From positions 1 to 45,384 of the forward strand of contig CACYZW010000078.1 in the NCBI GenBank assembly GCA_902778995.1: a stretch of DNA of 45,384 bases, given 5' to 3'. The stretch's first letter is position 1; each line of letters begins with the position of its first letter. The notes under the pieces are model-generated. The model had not been told where the DNA came from. It was given only the letters and a program-made list of their open reading frames with translations, and made no database searches. Of this stretch, positions 15,667 through 23,928 are shown in pieces. A program made the translations under genes and the position numbers. Origin of the DNA: an uncultured Eubacteriales bacterium. GTDB taxonomy: Bacteria; Bacillota; Clostridia; Christensenellales; Aristaeellaceae.

Positions 15667-16804
15667 GGTCTTTACGCTGTTTCCGGACATGCTGCGGCCG
15701 ACCCTGTCCCAATCCATACTGGGCCGCGCTATCGCCGCAGGGCTGATCGAGGTGGAGCTGATCGACATCCGCGACTATTCCCACGAGAAGCACCGCAACA
15801 CCGACGACTATCCCTTCGGCGGCGGCGCCGGCATGGTGATGGCGGCCCAGCCCATCGTGGACGCCTTCGCGGCCAACCTGCCCGACCCCTTTCCCGGCAG
15901 GCGCATATACCTTTCGCCCCGCGGGCGGACGTTGAACCAGCATATCGTCGAGGAGCTGGCGCAGGCGGGGGAATTGGCGCTGCTGTGCGGCCACTACGAG
16001 GGCGTGGATCAGCGGGCGCTGGACGCGGTGATCGACGAGGAGCTTTCCATCGGCGATTATGTGCTCACCGGCGGCGAGCTGGGGGCGCTGGTGGTGATCG
16101 ACGCCGTGGCCCGGCTGGTGCCCGGAGTCCTGGGCTCGGACGATTCCAGCGAGGACGAGAGCTTCACCACCGGGCTGCTGGAATATCCCCAATACACCCG
16201 GCCCGCCGACTTCCGGGGCGCAAGGGTGCCCGAGGTGCTGCTGGGCGGCAATCACGCGGACATCACCGCCTGGCGGCGGGAGCAGTCGCTCTTGCTGACC
16301 CTGCAACGGCGGGCGGATCTGCTGGACAGCGCCCCGCTGACCGACGGCGACCGGGCCATGCTGGCGCGGCTGAGGCGATCCGGCGAGATCGAAGCGATGC
16401 TGCAAGCTCACGGCGCCCCGGCCCAACGGCTTTCCCTGCTGGATGCCGACCGGTGGCCGAAGCAGTGGTTCGCGGCCTTTGTCCCCGAGGCGAATCGCAA
16501 AGCCGCAAAGAAGCACTGCTTCTCCGGGCGGCGGCACACGGGCCATCTGTGGCAGGCGTTTGCCATGGGCTTCATCCCGGATTGCGTCGAGGGCGACGCC
16601 GCATGGACGCTATGGCAGGAAAACGCGCCGGAGGATTGCCTGCTGTTCCTGCCAGAACACGAAATACTGTACCGGGTTCAGGGCATCCCCTCCCGCGAGT
16701 GCCTGTCGGCCCTGGGCGACGTCATCCTCGCGGACGAGGGGCTGACGCGCACCCTTGTGCGGACAGGCAGGGGTAATGAGGGGATGTATTATACCGATAT
16801 ATAA
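15656..16804 (+). CDS. trmD: tRNA (guanine-N1)-methyltransferase TrmD with an extra DUF4275-like C-terminal domain
   Basis: 382 residues, against about 240 for ordinary TrmD. Residues 1 to about 240 are a complete TrmD with the trefoil-knot SAM site: KVFTLFPDML at the start, YPFGGGAGMVM, LLCGHYEGVDQRAL, GDYVLTGGELGALVVIDAVARLVPGVLG, and EYPQYTRPADFRG. It methylates G37 of tRNAs and prevents +1 slippage. The remaining 140 residues (from DRWPKQWFAAFVPEA; conserved-looking CFSGRRHTGHLWQAFAMGFI and CVEGDAAWTLW) resemble the small DUF4275 family in my judgement. No stop or ribosome site separates the two parts, so it is one fused protein in this sequence. Confidence 0.93.
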   Translation: MKIKVFTLFPDMLRPTLSQSILGRAIAAGLIEVELIDIRDYSHEKHRNTDDYPFGGGAGMVMAAQPIVDAFAANLPDPFPGRRIYLSPRGRTLNQHIVEELAQAGELALLCGHYEGVDQRALDAVIDEELSIGDYVLTGGELGALVVIDAVARLVPGVLGSDDSSEDESFTTGLLEYPQYTRPADFRGARVPEVLLGGNHADITAWRREQSLLLTLQRRADLLDSAPLTDGDRAMLARLRRSGEIEAMLQAHGAPAQRLSLLDADRWPKQWFAAFVPEANRKAAKKHCFSGRRHTGHLWQAFAMGFIPDCVEGDAAWTLWQENAPEDCLLFLPEHEILYRVQGIPSRECLSALGDVILADEGLTRTLVRTGRGNEGMYYTDI

Positions 16805-16865
16805 GTAAACATCCCGCCAAGCCAGAATTCCCACCCATCCCCGTCCAAGTTTAACAGACTCTTCC

Positions 16866-16894
16866 TTGTGTGCCGTCACCCGTCATGCTATAAT
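16866..16894 (+). promoter_or_regulatory. Promoter of rplS
   Basis: TTGTGT (16866-16871) and TATAAT (16889-16894), spacer 17 nt. The leader of about 70 nt (16900-16969) is GC-rich and could hold an L19 leader structure, but I cannot define one. Confidence 0.7.
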
Positions 16895-16969
16895 GTTCAG
16901 GTTGAATTCGGACGGTCCGCTGCCACAGGCTGGTTATGAACGTCCTGGTGAGGAAAGGAGGAACATCCC

Positions 16970-17327
16970 ATGAATGAGATCATCCGTTCCATCGAGAGCG
17001 CCCAGCTCAAGAATGACATCCCTCAGTTCGCGGTCGGCGATACCGTTCGCGTCCAGGTGAAGGTTGTCGAAGGCTCCCGCGAACGTTTGCAGGCCTTTGA
17101 GGGCGTGGTTATCGCCCGTCGCAACGGCTCTGTCCGCGAAACGTTCACCGTTCGCCGCACTTCCTACGGCGTCGGCGTCGAGCGCACGTTCCCGCTGCAC
17201 AGCCCCCGCGTGGACAGCATCAAGGTCGTCCGTCGCGGCAAGGTTCGTCGCCAAGGTTCGTCGCGCGAAGCTGTACTATCTGCGTCAGCGCAGCGGCAAG
17301 GCAGCCAAGGTCAAGGAAAGAACCTGA
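16970..17327 (+). pseudogene. rplS: Ribosomal protein L19 with a 13-bp tandem duplication causing a frameshift
   Basis: ATG 16970 follows AAAGGAGG. The frame encodes a normal L19 ([20 protein letters not shown]...VVRRGKVRR) up to about residue 94. There the 13-mer CAAGGTTCGTCGC occurs twice in tandem (17239-17251, 17252-17264). Removing one copy restores [20 protein letters not shown] and a stop at 17325-17327, giving 115 residues, the family length. As written, the protein runs out of frame to 17536 and across the start of ylqF. L19 sits at the 30S-50S bridge and is normally conserved, so an assembly or sequencing error, or a very recent mutation, is likelier than loss. Confidence 0.93.
17239..17264. 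repeat. 13-bp perfect tandem duplication inside rplS
   Basis: CAAGGTTCGTCGC is present twice with no intervening base. It adds 13 bases and breaks the L19 reading frame. Confidence 0.95.
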
Positions 17328-17342
17328 TTTCCCGACCTCATT

Positions 17343-17374
17343 TCGAGAATCGCACCCGTGCGGTTCTCGTTTTA
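17343..17374 (+). terminator. Terminator of rplS
   Basis: CGAGAATCGCA (17344-17354) pairs with TGCGGTTCTCG (17359-17369, one G-U) and is followed by TTTTAT. The ylqF gene begins about 100 nt later, so it may be read through or have its own start site in 17375-17475, where I see no clear promoter. Confidence 0.85.
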
Positions 17375-17475
17375 TATACTCGCCCCGTCCCCACGCCTGC
17401 GGCGGGTGACTATAGATTCCTGGCTCTTACCTCATACCTCTTACCTCCAAACTCTCCCCCCGAAAGGAGCTCTGC

Positions 17476-18324
17476 ATGCCAAACGACCGCATCAACTGGT
17501 ATCCCGGCCACATGGCGAAATCCCGGCGGCTGCTGAAGGATCAGCTTCAGGCGGTGGACGCGGTGATCGAGCTGTGCGACGCACGCGCCCCGCTGGCCAC
17601 CCGCAACCCCGATCTGCAAAGGCTGACCCATGGCAAGACCCGCATACTGGTGCTGAACAAGGCCGATCTGGCCGACGACAGCCAGACCGCCCGCTGGCTG
17701 GAGCGCTTTCGCCGGGAGGGGCAGACGGCGCTGCGCTTCAATTCCAACGGCGGCAGGGTCAAGGACATCCTCGGCCACATCGAAACCGCCTCCAGGCCGG
17801 CCCTGGAGCGCTACGCCGCGAGGGGTGTGCGCAAGACGGTGCGCTTCATGGTCATCGGCATCCCCAACGTGGGCAAATCCACCTTCATCAACCGACTGCA
17901 CGGCTCCGCCATCGTCAGGGCCAGCGATCGCCCCGGCGTCACCAGGGCCAACCAGTGGGTGAGGATCGGCCCGTTTCTGGAGATCCTGGACACCCCCGGC
18001 ATGCTGCCGCCGCGCATGGACGACCAGGAGGGCGCGAAGCTGCTGGCCTACCTGGGCTCCATCCGGGACGAAATCATGGACACCGAGGCGCTGGCCGGGG
18101 AGCTGATGGCGCTGCTCAACGCGATCAATCCCGACGCCCTCGCCGCCCGCTACAAGCTGCCCGAGGATTGCGGCGACGCGCCCCACGCCCTCCTGGAAGG
18201 GGCCTGCAGGGGCCGGGGCTGGCTGCTGTCCGGCGGGCGCTACGACACCGTCCGGGCCGCCGCGCTGATACTGGACGAGTTCCGGGCGGGCAAGATCGGC
18301 AAGATAACGATTGAGAGGGCATGA
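17476..18324 (+). CDS. rbgA: Ribosome biogenesis GTPase YlqF/RbgA
   Basis: 282 residues; ATG 17476 after GAAAGGAGC. It is a circularly permuted GTPase: the G4 motif VLNKADL (about 60) comes before G1 GIPNVGKS (about 130), with G3 DTPG (about 174). The N-terminal [12 protein letters not shown] is diagnostic of RbgA, which acts late in 50S assembly around helix 81-85 and uL6/uL16 incorporation. A C-terminal ANTAR-like helical domain follows from about residue 190. The length is normal. It overlaps rnhB by ATGA (18321-18324), consistent with coupled translation and the standard Firmicutes order. Confidence 0.95.
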   Translation: MPNDRINWYPGHMAKSRRLLKDQLQAVDAVIELCDARAPLATRNPDLQRLTHGKTRILVLNKADLADDSQTARWLERFRREGQTALRFNSNGGRVKDILGHIETASRPALERYAARGVRKTVRFMVIGIPNVGKSTFINRLHGSAIVRASDRPGVTRANQWVRIGPFLEILDTPGMLPPRMDDQEGAKLLAYLGSIRDEIMDTEALAGELMALLNAINPDALAARYKLPEDCGDAPHALLEGACRGRGWLLSGGRYDTVRAAALILDEFRAGKIGKITIERA

Positions 18325-18977
18325 CCATGCAGACAGACAGACCCCGCAAGAAGCGGGAGACGCCCGGGGAAAAGCTGCACAGGCTGACGGAAATCGAGCG
18401 GGCGCTGTGGGCCGAGGGCCGCGCCGTCGCCGGAATCGACGAGGTAGGCCGGGGGCCTCTGGCCGGGCCGGTGGTGACGGCCTGCGTCTGCATCCCCCCG
18501 GAGAAGCTGATCGCGGGGGTGGACGACTCCAAGAAGCTGTCGGAAAAGCGCCGGGAGGCCCTGTTTCCGCTGCTGATGGCAGCGGCGGATTACGCTGAAA
18601 CCTGCTTTATCGGCCCGGAGGTCATTGATAAAATCAACATACTGAACGCCACGAAGCGGGCCATGGAGACCTGCGCGGCGGGGTTTGGCGGCGACATCCT
18701 GTTGATCGACGCGGTGGAGGGGCTGCGCTTGCCCTGTCCCGCCCGCGCCCTGGTGCACGGCGACGCCCTCAGCTACATGATCGGGGCGGCGTCCATCGTC
18801 GCCAAGGTGACCAGGGACCGCTACATGGTCGGGCTGGACGAAAAATACCCGATGTACGGCTTCGCCCGGAACAAGGGCTACGGCACCGCCGAGCACATCG
18901 CCGCGCTGAAGCAATACGGCCCCTGTCCCGCCCACAGGCGCAGCTTCATCCGGGGCATATTGGAGAAGCAGCCGTGA
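18321..18977 (+). CDS. rnhB: Ribonuclease HII
   Basis: 218 residues from ATG 18321; a second in-frame ATG at 18327 is also possible. It cleaves RNA in RNA-DNA hybrids, including single ribonucleotides. The acidic active site is visible: Asp-Glu in AGIDEVGRGPLAGPV (about 40-41), Asp in LLIDAVEG (about 130) and Asp in IVAKVTRDRYM (about 168). The HRRSF near the C-terminus is also characteristic. The N-terminal 35 basic residues are longer than in the shortest homologues. It overlaps both neighbours by 4 bp. Confidence 0.96.
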   Translation: MTMQTDRPRKKRETPGEKLHRLTEIERALWAEGRAVAGIDEVGRGPLAGPVVTACVCIPPEKLIAGVDDSKKLSEKRREALFPLLMAAADYAETCFIGPEVIDKINILNATKRAMETCAAGFGGDILLIDAVEGLRLPCPARALVHGDALSYMIGAASIVAKVTRDRYMVGLDEKYPMYGFARNKGYGTAEHIAALKQYGPCPAHRRSFIRGILEKQP

Positions 18978-19342
18978 ACAGGCGCAGCTTCGGCGCCCAG
19001 GGCGAGGCGGACGCCCGGGCCTTCCTGGTTCAACAGGGCGCGCACATACTGGTAACGAACTACCGCCGCCCCACCGGGGAGATCGACATCATCGCCCGCC
19101 AGGGGAAGACGCTGCTGTTCGTGGAGGTCAAGCGCCGCTCCTCCCTGCGCTATGGTCGGCCCGCCGAGGCCGTGAACCGGCAAAAGCAGGCCCACATATT
19201 GCGCACCGCCCAGCTCTACCTACAGGAAAAACGCCTGGGGGACGCGCCCGTTCGCTTCGACGTCATCGAAGTGCTGCCCGGCGAGATCCGCCATATCCCG
19301 AACGCCTTCGACGCCTCTGCGATTTACGATGAAAACAGGTAG
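18974..19342 (+). CDS. yraN: UPF0102 family endonuclease-like protein YraN
   Basis: 122 residues; the start is GTG 18974 in a GTGA overlap with rnhB. It has the restriction-endonuclease-like core of the family: GEADARAFL, NYRRPTGEIDIIARQ, LLFVEVKRRSS, with the likely metal residues Asp of GEIDI and Glu-x-Lys of VEVK. The biological function remains unsettled for the family; genomic linkage to rnhB suggests nucleic-acid processing. It ends the unit; no clear terminator follows. Confidence 0.92.
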   Translation: MNRRSFGAQGEADARAFLVQQGAHILVTNYRRPTGEIDIIARQGKTLLFVEVKRRSSLRYGRPAEAVNRQKQAHILRTAQLYLQEKRLGDAPVRFDVIEVLPGEIRHIPNAFDASAIYDENR

Positions 19343-19411
19343 CAACGCGGTTATAAAACAGCGCGGGCGATGTTCGTCCTCACAAAGGACAGCAAGGCTA
19401 TAGAAAACATC

Positions 19412-19466
19412 TATAACGTTATATCATACTCTCGTATTTGACTTATTCCCGGATGTCTGATAGAAT
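19412..19466 (+). promoter_or_regulatory. Promoter of the amino-acid ABC operon, with an upstream palindrome
   Basis: TTGACT (19438-19443) and TAGAAT (19461-19466) with a 17-nt spacer. The perfect palindrome TATAACGTTATA lies at 19412-19423, just upstream of the -35 box, and may be an operator. A GC-rich leader of about 85 nt (19475-19559) follows; I do not recognise a riboswitch in it. Confidence 0.65.
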
Positions 19467-19559
19467 GAAGACATTCGTTCAGGAGGCTGGGACGCAACGC
19501 CCGAGGCGCGCTTCCCGCCGGATTGGCGAAAACCCTACAGACCAGAAAGGAAGATGAAA

Positions 19560-20480
19560 ATGAAGCATTTGAAGAATCGCGTCGCCATCCTGTTGGCCGT
19601 TATTCTGATCCTGACCGCCTCCGCAGTTGGCTTTGCCGAAGCGGCCGACAGCACCGCCATCGACAAGGCGGCCTTCGACACCCTGGTGGCGAGCGGCCCC
19701 GTGGCCGACGACGGCACCGTCGCCGCCAGCACCTGGGCCACGAAGGTGAAGGAAGCCGGCAAGCTGCGCGTCGGCACCACCGCCCAGTCGTTCCTGTTCA
19801 GCCTGCTGGACGAGGAGGACGGCAAATATCGGGGCTTTGACGCCGGCCTGTATCAGCTGCTGGCCAACTACATTTTGGGCGATCCCAACGCCTGGGAATT
19901 CACCCAGGTGACCTCCAGCACCCGCGAGGACGTGCTGATCTCAGACCAGGTGGACGCCGTGTTCGCCACCTATTCCATACTGCCCTCCCGCCAGGAGGTC
20001 ATCTCCTTCGCGGGCCCCTACTTCACCTCCAAGCAGGCCATACTGGTCGCCGCAGGCAATGAAGAGATCAAGGGGCTTGAGGATCTGGCCGGCAAGATCG
20101 TCGCTACCCAGCAGGGCTCCAGCGGCCCCGCCATACTGGCCGAGTACGCGCCGGAGGCCATCGTACAGGAGGAGCTGGACGACGAGACCGCCCGCCAGGA
20201 CGTGGAGATCGGACGCGCCGACGCCTACGTGACCGATTACACGCTGATCCTCGGCTCCATGGTGCGCAACCCCGGCAAGTACGCCGTGGCCGGCATCTTC
20301 GGCGAGGACGACAACTACGGCATCGGCCTGCCCAAGGATTCCGACGGCGTCGCCTTCGTGAACGACTTCCTCAGGAAGATCGAGGCCGACGGCCTGTGGA
20401 CCCAGCTGTGGCAGATCAGCCTGGGCGACCGCACCGGCGGCACAGAGACCGCGCCCGAACCGCCGGTCATCCCCGACTGA
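19560..20480 (+). CDS. Polar amino-acid ABC transporter, substrate-binding protein
   Basis: 306 residues from the second ATG (19560), which has the right 6-nt distance from AAAGGAAG; the first ATG (19554) abuts that site. A Sec signal peptide covers residues 1-29 (ILLAVILILTASAVGFAEA) and has no lipobox Cys. The mature part is the SBP_bac_3 type II binding fold: KLRVGTTAQSFLFSLLDEEDG, YRGFDAGLYQLLANY, and SILPSRQEVISFAGPYF, which holds the amino-acid carboxylate-binding Arg. The ligand (Glu/Gln, His, Cys or others) cannot be fixed. A free protein would escape a monoderm, so either the signal anchor is uncleaved or the envelope is unusual. Confidence 0.9.
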   Translation: MKHLKNRVAILLAVILILTASAVGFAEAADSTAIDKAAFDTLVASGPVADDGTVAASTWATKVKEAGKLRVGTTAQSFLFSLLDEEDGKYRGFDAGLYQLLANYILGDPNAWEFTQVTSSTREDVLISDQVDAVFATYSILPSRQEVISFAGPYFTSKQAILVAAGNEEIKGLEDLAGKIVATQQGSSGPAILAEYAPEAIVQEELDDETARQDVEIGRADAYVTDYTLILGSMVRNPGKYAVAGIFGEDDNYGIGLPKDSDGVAFVNDFLRKIEADGLWTQLWQISLGDRTGGTETAPEPPVIPD

Positions 20481-20496
20481 TCCGGCAGACCGTTTC

Positions 20497-20530
20497 CAGG
20501 GCCTCTCGCACAACGCCTGAGGCCCTGTTT
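20497..20530 (+). terminator. Intra-operon hairpin after the binding-protein gene
   Basis: CAGGGCCTC (20497-20505) pairs with GAGGCCCTG (20519-20527) and is followed by TTTC. Placed between the binding protein and the permeases, it would allow partial read-through or protect the upstream message, giving excess binding protein. Confidence 0.75.
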
Positions 20531-20553
20531 CTGAGAACCGAAAGGATTAAGCC

Positions 20554-21219
20554 ATGAGCCTATCCGCCTTGCTGAGCCAGTACGGCGATTTATACCTCCA
20601 GGCGCTGTTGAACACTTGGAGGCTGACAGCCCTGTGCTATGTGGGCGCATTCGCCATCGGTATCGTCGTCACCGTGCTGCGCGTATGCCCCGTGAAGCCC
20701 CTGCGGGTCTTCGGGGATTTTTTCGTGCAGGTCTTTCGCAACATCCCCGGCGCCGCCATGCTGATCATACTGGTTTACGCGCTGCCCCGGCTGAAGATAA
20801 TGCTGAGCTATGAGATGTGCGTGATCGTCGCCTCGGTGCTGATCCCGTCCGCCTTTTGCTCAGAGCACCTGATGAGCGGCATGAACACCATCCATCCCGG
20901 CCAGATCGAAGCCGCCCGCGCCCTGGGACTGACGTTTTCCCAGATGATCGCCAGGGTCGTGATCCCCCAGGCGCTGCGCTCCACGGTGCTGCCCATGACC
21001 AGCCTGGCCGTCGGAACGATGCTGACCACGGCGCTGGCCTCCCAGGTGCCGCTGAGGCCAAACCAGCTGGAGCTGACGGGCGTGGTGAACTACATCAACA
21101 GCCGGGCCGTGGGCGGTGTGCTCGCCTTTGCCGTTTCCGCAGTGCTCTATGTGTCCACGGCGCTCCTGATCGGCTGGATCGGCGCCACGATTGACAGGAA
21201 GGTGAGGATTCTGCGATGA
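20554..21219 (+). CDS. Amino-acid ABC transporter permease 1 (HisM/GlnP type)
   Basis: 221 residues with about five transmembrane helices. The EAA loop reads EAARALGLTFSQMIARVVIPQALR, the cytoplasmic contact with the ATPase. It also has the family TWRLTALCYVGAFAIG start and FRNIPGAAMLIIL. The ribosome site is AAAGGA. It overlaps the next permease by 4 bp (ATGA at 21216), so the two form a heterodimeric channel. Confidence 0.92.
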   Translation: MSLSALLSQYGDLYLQALLNTWRLTALCYVGAFAIGIVVTVLRVCPVKPLRVFGDFFVQVFRNIPGAAMLIILVYALPRLKIMLSYEMCVIVASVLIPSAFCSEHLMSGMNTIHPGQIEAARALGLTFSQMIARVVIPQALRSTVLPMTSLAVGTMLTTALASQVPLRPNQLELTGVVNYINSRAVGGVLAFAVSAVLYVSTALLIGWIGATIDRKVRILR

Positions 21220-22037
21220 ACGCACCCTCTATCCGCGACAGACTTTATGAACCGCCGGGCCCAAAGACGCGGCGGCGCATCGCCGTATTCACGGTCATCG
21301 CGCTGCTGGGCCTCGGCTTTCTGCTCTATCTGGTCGTGCGCCAGTTTGAAAGGCAGGGGCAGCTCCAGCCCCGTTACTGGGATTTCTTCCTGAAATGGTC
21401 GACCTGGCGCTATCTGGGCGCGGGCCTGCTAAGCACGCTGAAGGCGGCCCTGACCGCCGCAGTCATCGCCATCGGCGCCGGTTTTTTGCTGATGCGCGGC
21501 AAGCTGAACAAAAACCCCGTGGTGCGCTGGGTCAGCGTGGCGCTGATCGAGTTCACCCGCGGGGTGCCCACGCTGCTGCTCATCTACTTCTTCTTCCTGG
21601 TGGTGCCGCGCATGGGCGTCTCCCTCGGGGCCTTCTGGCGCATCACGCTGCCCTGCGCCATCTCCGCCAGCGGCATCATCGCGGAGGCCTTCCGCGCCGG
21701 CGTGAACGCCGTACCCAGGGGACAGACGGAGGCGGCGCTGTCCCTGGGGCTGTCAAACCTGCGCACGTTCTACCAGGTCGTCTTTCCCCAGGCCATACGC
21801 TTTGTGATCCCTTCGCTGATCTCCGAGCTGGTGATCGTGCTCAAGGACACCACCTTCGCCTATGTGGTCTCCTACGCCGACCTGATGCAGAACGCGAAGG
21901 TGCTGATTACATCCCACGATTCGCTGGTCTCGGTGTATTTGGTGGTCGCGGTGATATACATCCTGATCAACTACGGCCTGAACAAGCTGTCGGACCGCAT
22001 GGCGCGGGGCGGGGCGCGTACCGCCGCCGAACGATAA
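21216..22037 (+). CDS. Amino-acid ABC transporter permease 2 (HisM/GlnP type)
   Basis: 273 residues. There is an N-terminal cytoplasmic segment of about 20 residues, a first helix ([20 protein letters not shown]), then the family core with [15 protein letters not shown] and the EAA loop [27 protein letters not shown]. The 30-40 residue insertion between helices 1 and 2 ([20 protein letters not shown]) is common in partners of HisQ/GlnP pairs. It starts in the stop of permease 1 and is followed 11 nt later by the ATPase gene. Confidence 0.92.
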   Translation: MNAPSIRDRLYEPPGPKTRRRIAVFTVIALLGLGFLLYLVVRQFERQGQLQPRYWDFFLKWSTWRYLGAGLLSTLKAALTAAVIAIGAGFLLMRGKLNKNPVVRWVSVALIEFTRGVPTLLLIYFFFLVVPRMGVSLGAFWRITLPCAISASGIIAEAFRAGVNAVPRGQTEAALSLGLSNLRTFYQVVFPQAIRFVIPSLISELVIVLKDTTFAYVVSYADLMQNAKVLITSHDSLVSVYLVVAVIYILINYGLNKLSDRMARGGARTAAER

Positions 22038-22048
22038 AGGAGGCCCCC

Positions 22049-22819
22049 ATGACACAGCGCTATCCCGCCGGCGACGTGCCGGTGATCGAGCTAAAAAACG
22101 TCAACAAGCACTATGGAGACCTTCACGTGCTCAAGGACATCTCCCTGTCCGTCAGGAAGGGCGAGGTCGTCGTCATCATCGGCCCCTCGGGGTCGGGCAA
22201 ATCCACCCTTTGCCGCACCATCAACCGGCTGGAGACCATCGACTCCGGCCAGATACTGATCGAGGGCGTGCCGCTGCCCGAGGAGGGGCGCAGGCTGGCC
22301 GAGTTGCGCTCCAGGATCGGCATGGTGTTCCAGTCCTTCAACCTGTTTGCCCACATGTCGGTGCTGGATAACATGATCCTCGCGCCGGTGAGCGTATTGA
22401 AGAAAAGCAGGCGGGAGGCCCGGGAAGAGGCCATGCGGCTGCTGGAAAGGGTCGGCGTGGCGGATCAGGCGAAGAAGCTGCCCGCCCAGCTCTCCGGCGG
22501 ACAGCAGCAGCGGGCGGCCATCGCCCGGGCGCTGGCGATGCGTCCCAGGGCGATGCTGTTCGACGAGCCCACGAGCGCCCTCGATCCGGAGATGATCGGC
22601 GAGGTGCTGAACGTCATCACGGAGCTGGCCCAGGAGGGCATGACCATGGTCATCGTGACCCACGAGATGAACTTCGCCCGACGGGTATCCGACCGGGTGA
22701 TATTCATGGACGGCGGCATGATCGTCGAAGAAAACACCCCCGAGGCCTTTTTCAGCCATCCCAGCAGCCAGCGCGCCGTGGATTTCCTGCAATCCATACG
22801 CACGCCGGAGGCGCTGTAA
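22049..22819 (+). CDS. Amino-acid ABC transporter ATP-binding protein (GlnQ/HisP type)
   Basis: 256 residues from ATG 22049 after AAAGGAGG; a longer upstream frame only re-reads permease 2. It carries Walker [10 protein letters not shown] (about 44-52), Q-loop FQSFNLF, signature LSGGQQQR (about 148-155), Walker [13 protein letters not shown] and the switch His in VTHEM. It energises the permease pair. The length and spacing are typical. Confidence 0.95.
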   Translation: MTQRYPAGDVPVIELKNVNKHYGDLHVLKDISLSVRKGEVVVIIGPSGSGKSTLCRTINRLETIDSGQILIEGVPLPEEGRRLAELRSRIGMVFQSFNLFAHMSVLDNMILAPVSVLKKSRREAREEAMRLLERVGVADQAKKLPAQLSGGQQQRAAIARALAMRPRAMLFDEPTSALDPEMIGEVLNVITELAQEGMTMVIVTHEMNFARRVSDRVIFMDGGMIVEENTPEAFFSHPSSQRAVDFLQSIRTPEAL

Positions 22820-22844
22820 AAAGAAAAAAGAAGGCAGACGAAAG

Positions 22845-23438
22845 ATGAAGAACCGACTGATTTACCAGACCACCCGGTACGACTGCGGCCCCACGAGCAT
22901 CACCAACGCCATACGGTTCCTGTTTGAGCGGGAGGAAATTCCGCCGATCATCCTCAAATACATCTGGACGATGGGCATTGATACCTTTGCCGACGACGGA
23001 GCCCCCGGCAAGGCCGGCACCTCCAAGGCCTCCATGCGCTACATGGCGGCCTGGTTTGAATGCTACGCCCAGAAGTGCGGATTTCCCCTCAAGGTGCTTT
23101 TTCTCGATTCGGAATACGCCTCCGTGCACAAGGGCAGCCTCGTCTGGCGGTGCCTGGAGGAGGGCGGCTGCGCGCTGGTGCGGTGCTGGCACGGAACCAA
23201 CGGCCATTACGTGCTGCTCACGGAGCTGATGTCGGACGAATGGATCGGCGTGTTCGATCCCTTTGAAGAGGATGTGGCCGCCGAAAACGCAAATATTCGG
23301 CCCGTCGACGACGATCCCAGGCGCAAGAACCGAATCGTCAGGGCGTCTGTATTCGACCATACAGACGTGGAGAATTACGCCATGGGCGAGCCCGAGCGCC
23401 GGGAGATCCTGTTGTTCTGGCGGCTGCCCAAAAGCTGA
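22845..23438 (+). CDS. Papain-like C39-family cysteine-protease-like protein
   Basis: 197 residues without a signal peptide or membrane helix. The start TTRYDCGPTSITNAIRFL places Cys14 in the C39/BtrH-type DCGPxS context. A His in NGHYVLLTEL (about 121) and an Asp in GVFDPFEE (about 136) complete a plausible Cys-His-Asp triad. Other families with this fold cleave leader peptides or build peptide-like natural products. The gene begins 25 nt after the ATPase gene with no terminator between, so it is expressed with the transporter. No precursor peptide is seen nearby. Function is open; proteolysis or acyl transfer are both possible. Confidence 0.75.
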   Translation: MKNRLIYQTTRYDCGPTSITNAIRFLFEREEIPPIILKYIWTMGIDTFADDGAPGKAGTSKASMRYMAAWFECYAQKCGFPLKVLFLDSEYASVHKGSLVWRCLEEGGCALVRCWHGTNGHYVLLTELMSDEWIGVFDPFEEDVAAENANIRPVDDDPRRKNRIVRASVFDHTDVENYAMGEPERREILLFWRLPKS

Positions 23439-23473
23439 TGGCCCATAGGTCTGAAACCCTGTACAATGTTCGA

Positions 23474-23508
23474 AGCTGTTCAGTTCCCGGCTGAACGGCT
23501 ACTTTTTT
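23474..23508 (+). terminator. Terminator of the ABC transporter operon
   Basis: AGC-T-GTTCAG (23474-23483) pairs with CTGAAC-G-GCT (23491-23500) around TTCCCGG, followed by ACTTTTTTGG. It is a clean rho-independent site. Confidence 0.85.
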
Positions 23509-23539
23509 GGCGCTTCACGGAAAGTTGTGGAATGAAAAC

Positions 23540-23665
23540 GCCCTCCGGCCTCTCTGCGTTCGGCCACCTCCCTCGCTGACGGAGGCAGGATGACCGCCTT
23601 CGCCGCTTGAAGGCTCCCTCCCTGAGGGAGCTGGCATGCGCAGCATGACTGAGGGAGTTCTCCAA
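23540..23665. repeat. Dispersed palindromic repeat (REP/MITE-like)
   Basis: This stretch holds nested inverted segments: GGCTCCCTCCCTGAGGGAG and CATGCGCAGCATG, plus CTCCCTCGCTGACGGAGGCAGGATGAC. The wording (gaaggctccctccctgagggagctggcatgcgcagcatgactgagggag, in pieces) is the style of short non-coding repeats scattered in gut Clostridia genomes. It encodes nothing. Only one copy is in the window, so the family claim rests on recognition. Confidence 0.55.
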
Positions 23666-23843
23666 AATCCCACAAGAAAACGTGAAGAACCTCTTTTTTT
23701 GTCGCTGCGCGAACTGCTGCTTTGCGGCAACGGGCGAAGGAGCTGTAAATAATCTCACTGCTTTATGGAAATATATCGAAACGGAGGTTGCAGGACGTAA
23801 CATTATTTCGAGTCGTGTAAACGATATTACAACCGATTTCGAT

Positions 23844-23872
23844 TTGACTAAACGCCCAAACTGTCGTATACT
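23844..23872 (+). promoter_or_regulatory. Promoter of the TIM-barrel gene
   Basis: TTGACT (23844-23849) and TATACT (23867-23872) with a 17-nt spacer, in an AT-rich patch (23760-23890) unlike the GC-rich surroundings. Confidence 0.75.
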
Positions 23873-23928
23873 ATATGCTGTGATAGTATCATTGCGCTTG
23901 CCATAGAGCGCGGGGAGGGAATCGCGCC

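Noticed and set aside
17267-17536. C-terminal extension of L19 to 188 residues
   Set aside because: It is the out-of-frame reading after the 13-bp duplication and runs over the terminator and the ylqF start; the true tail is in another frame.
19475-19550. GC-rich leader of the ABC operon as an amino-acid riboswitch
   Set aside because: I could not match it to lysine, glycine or glutamine aptamer cores.
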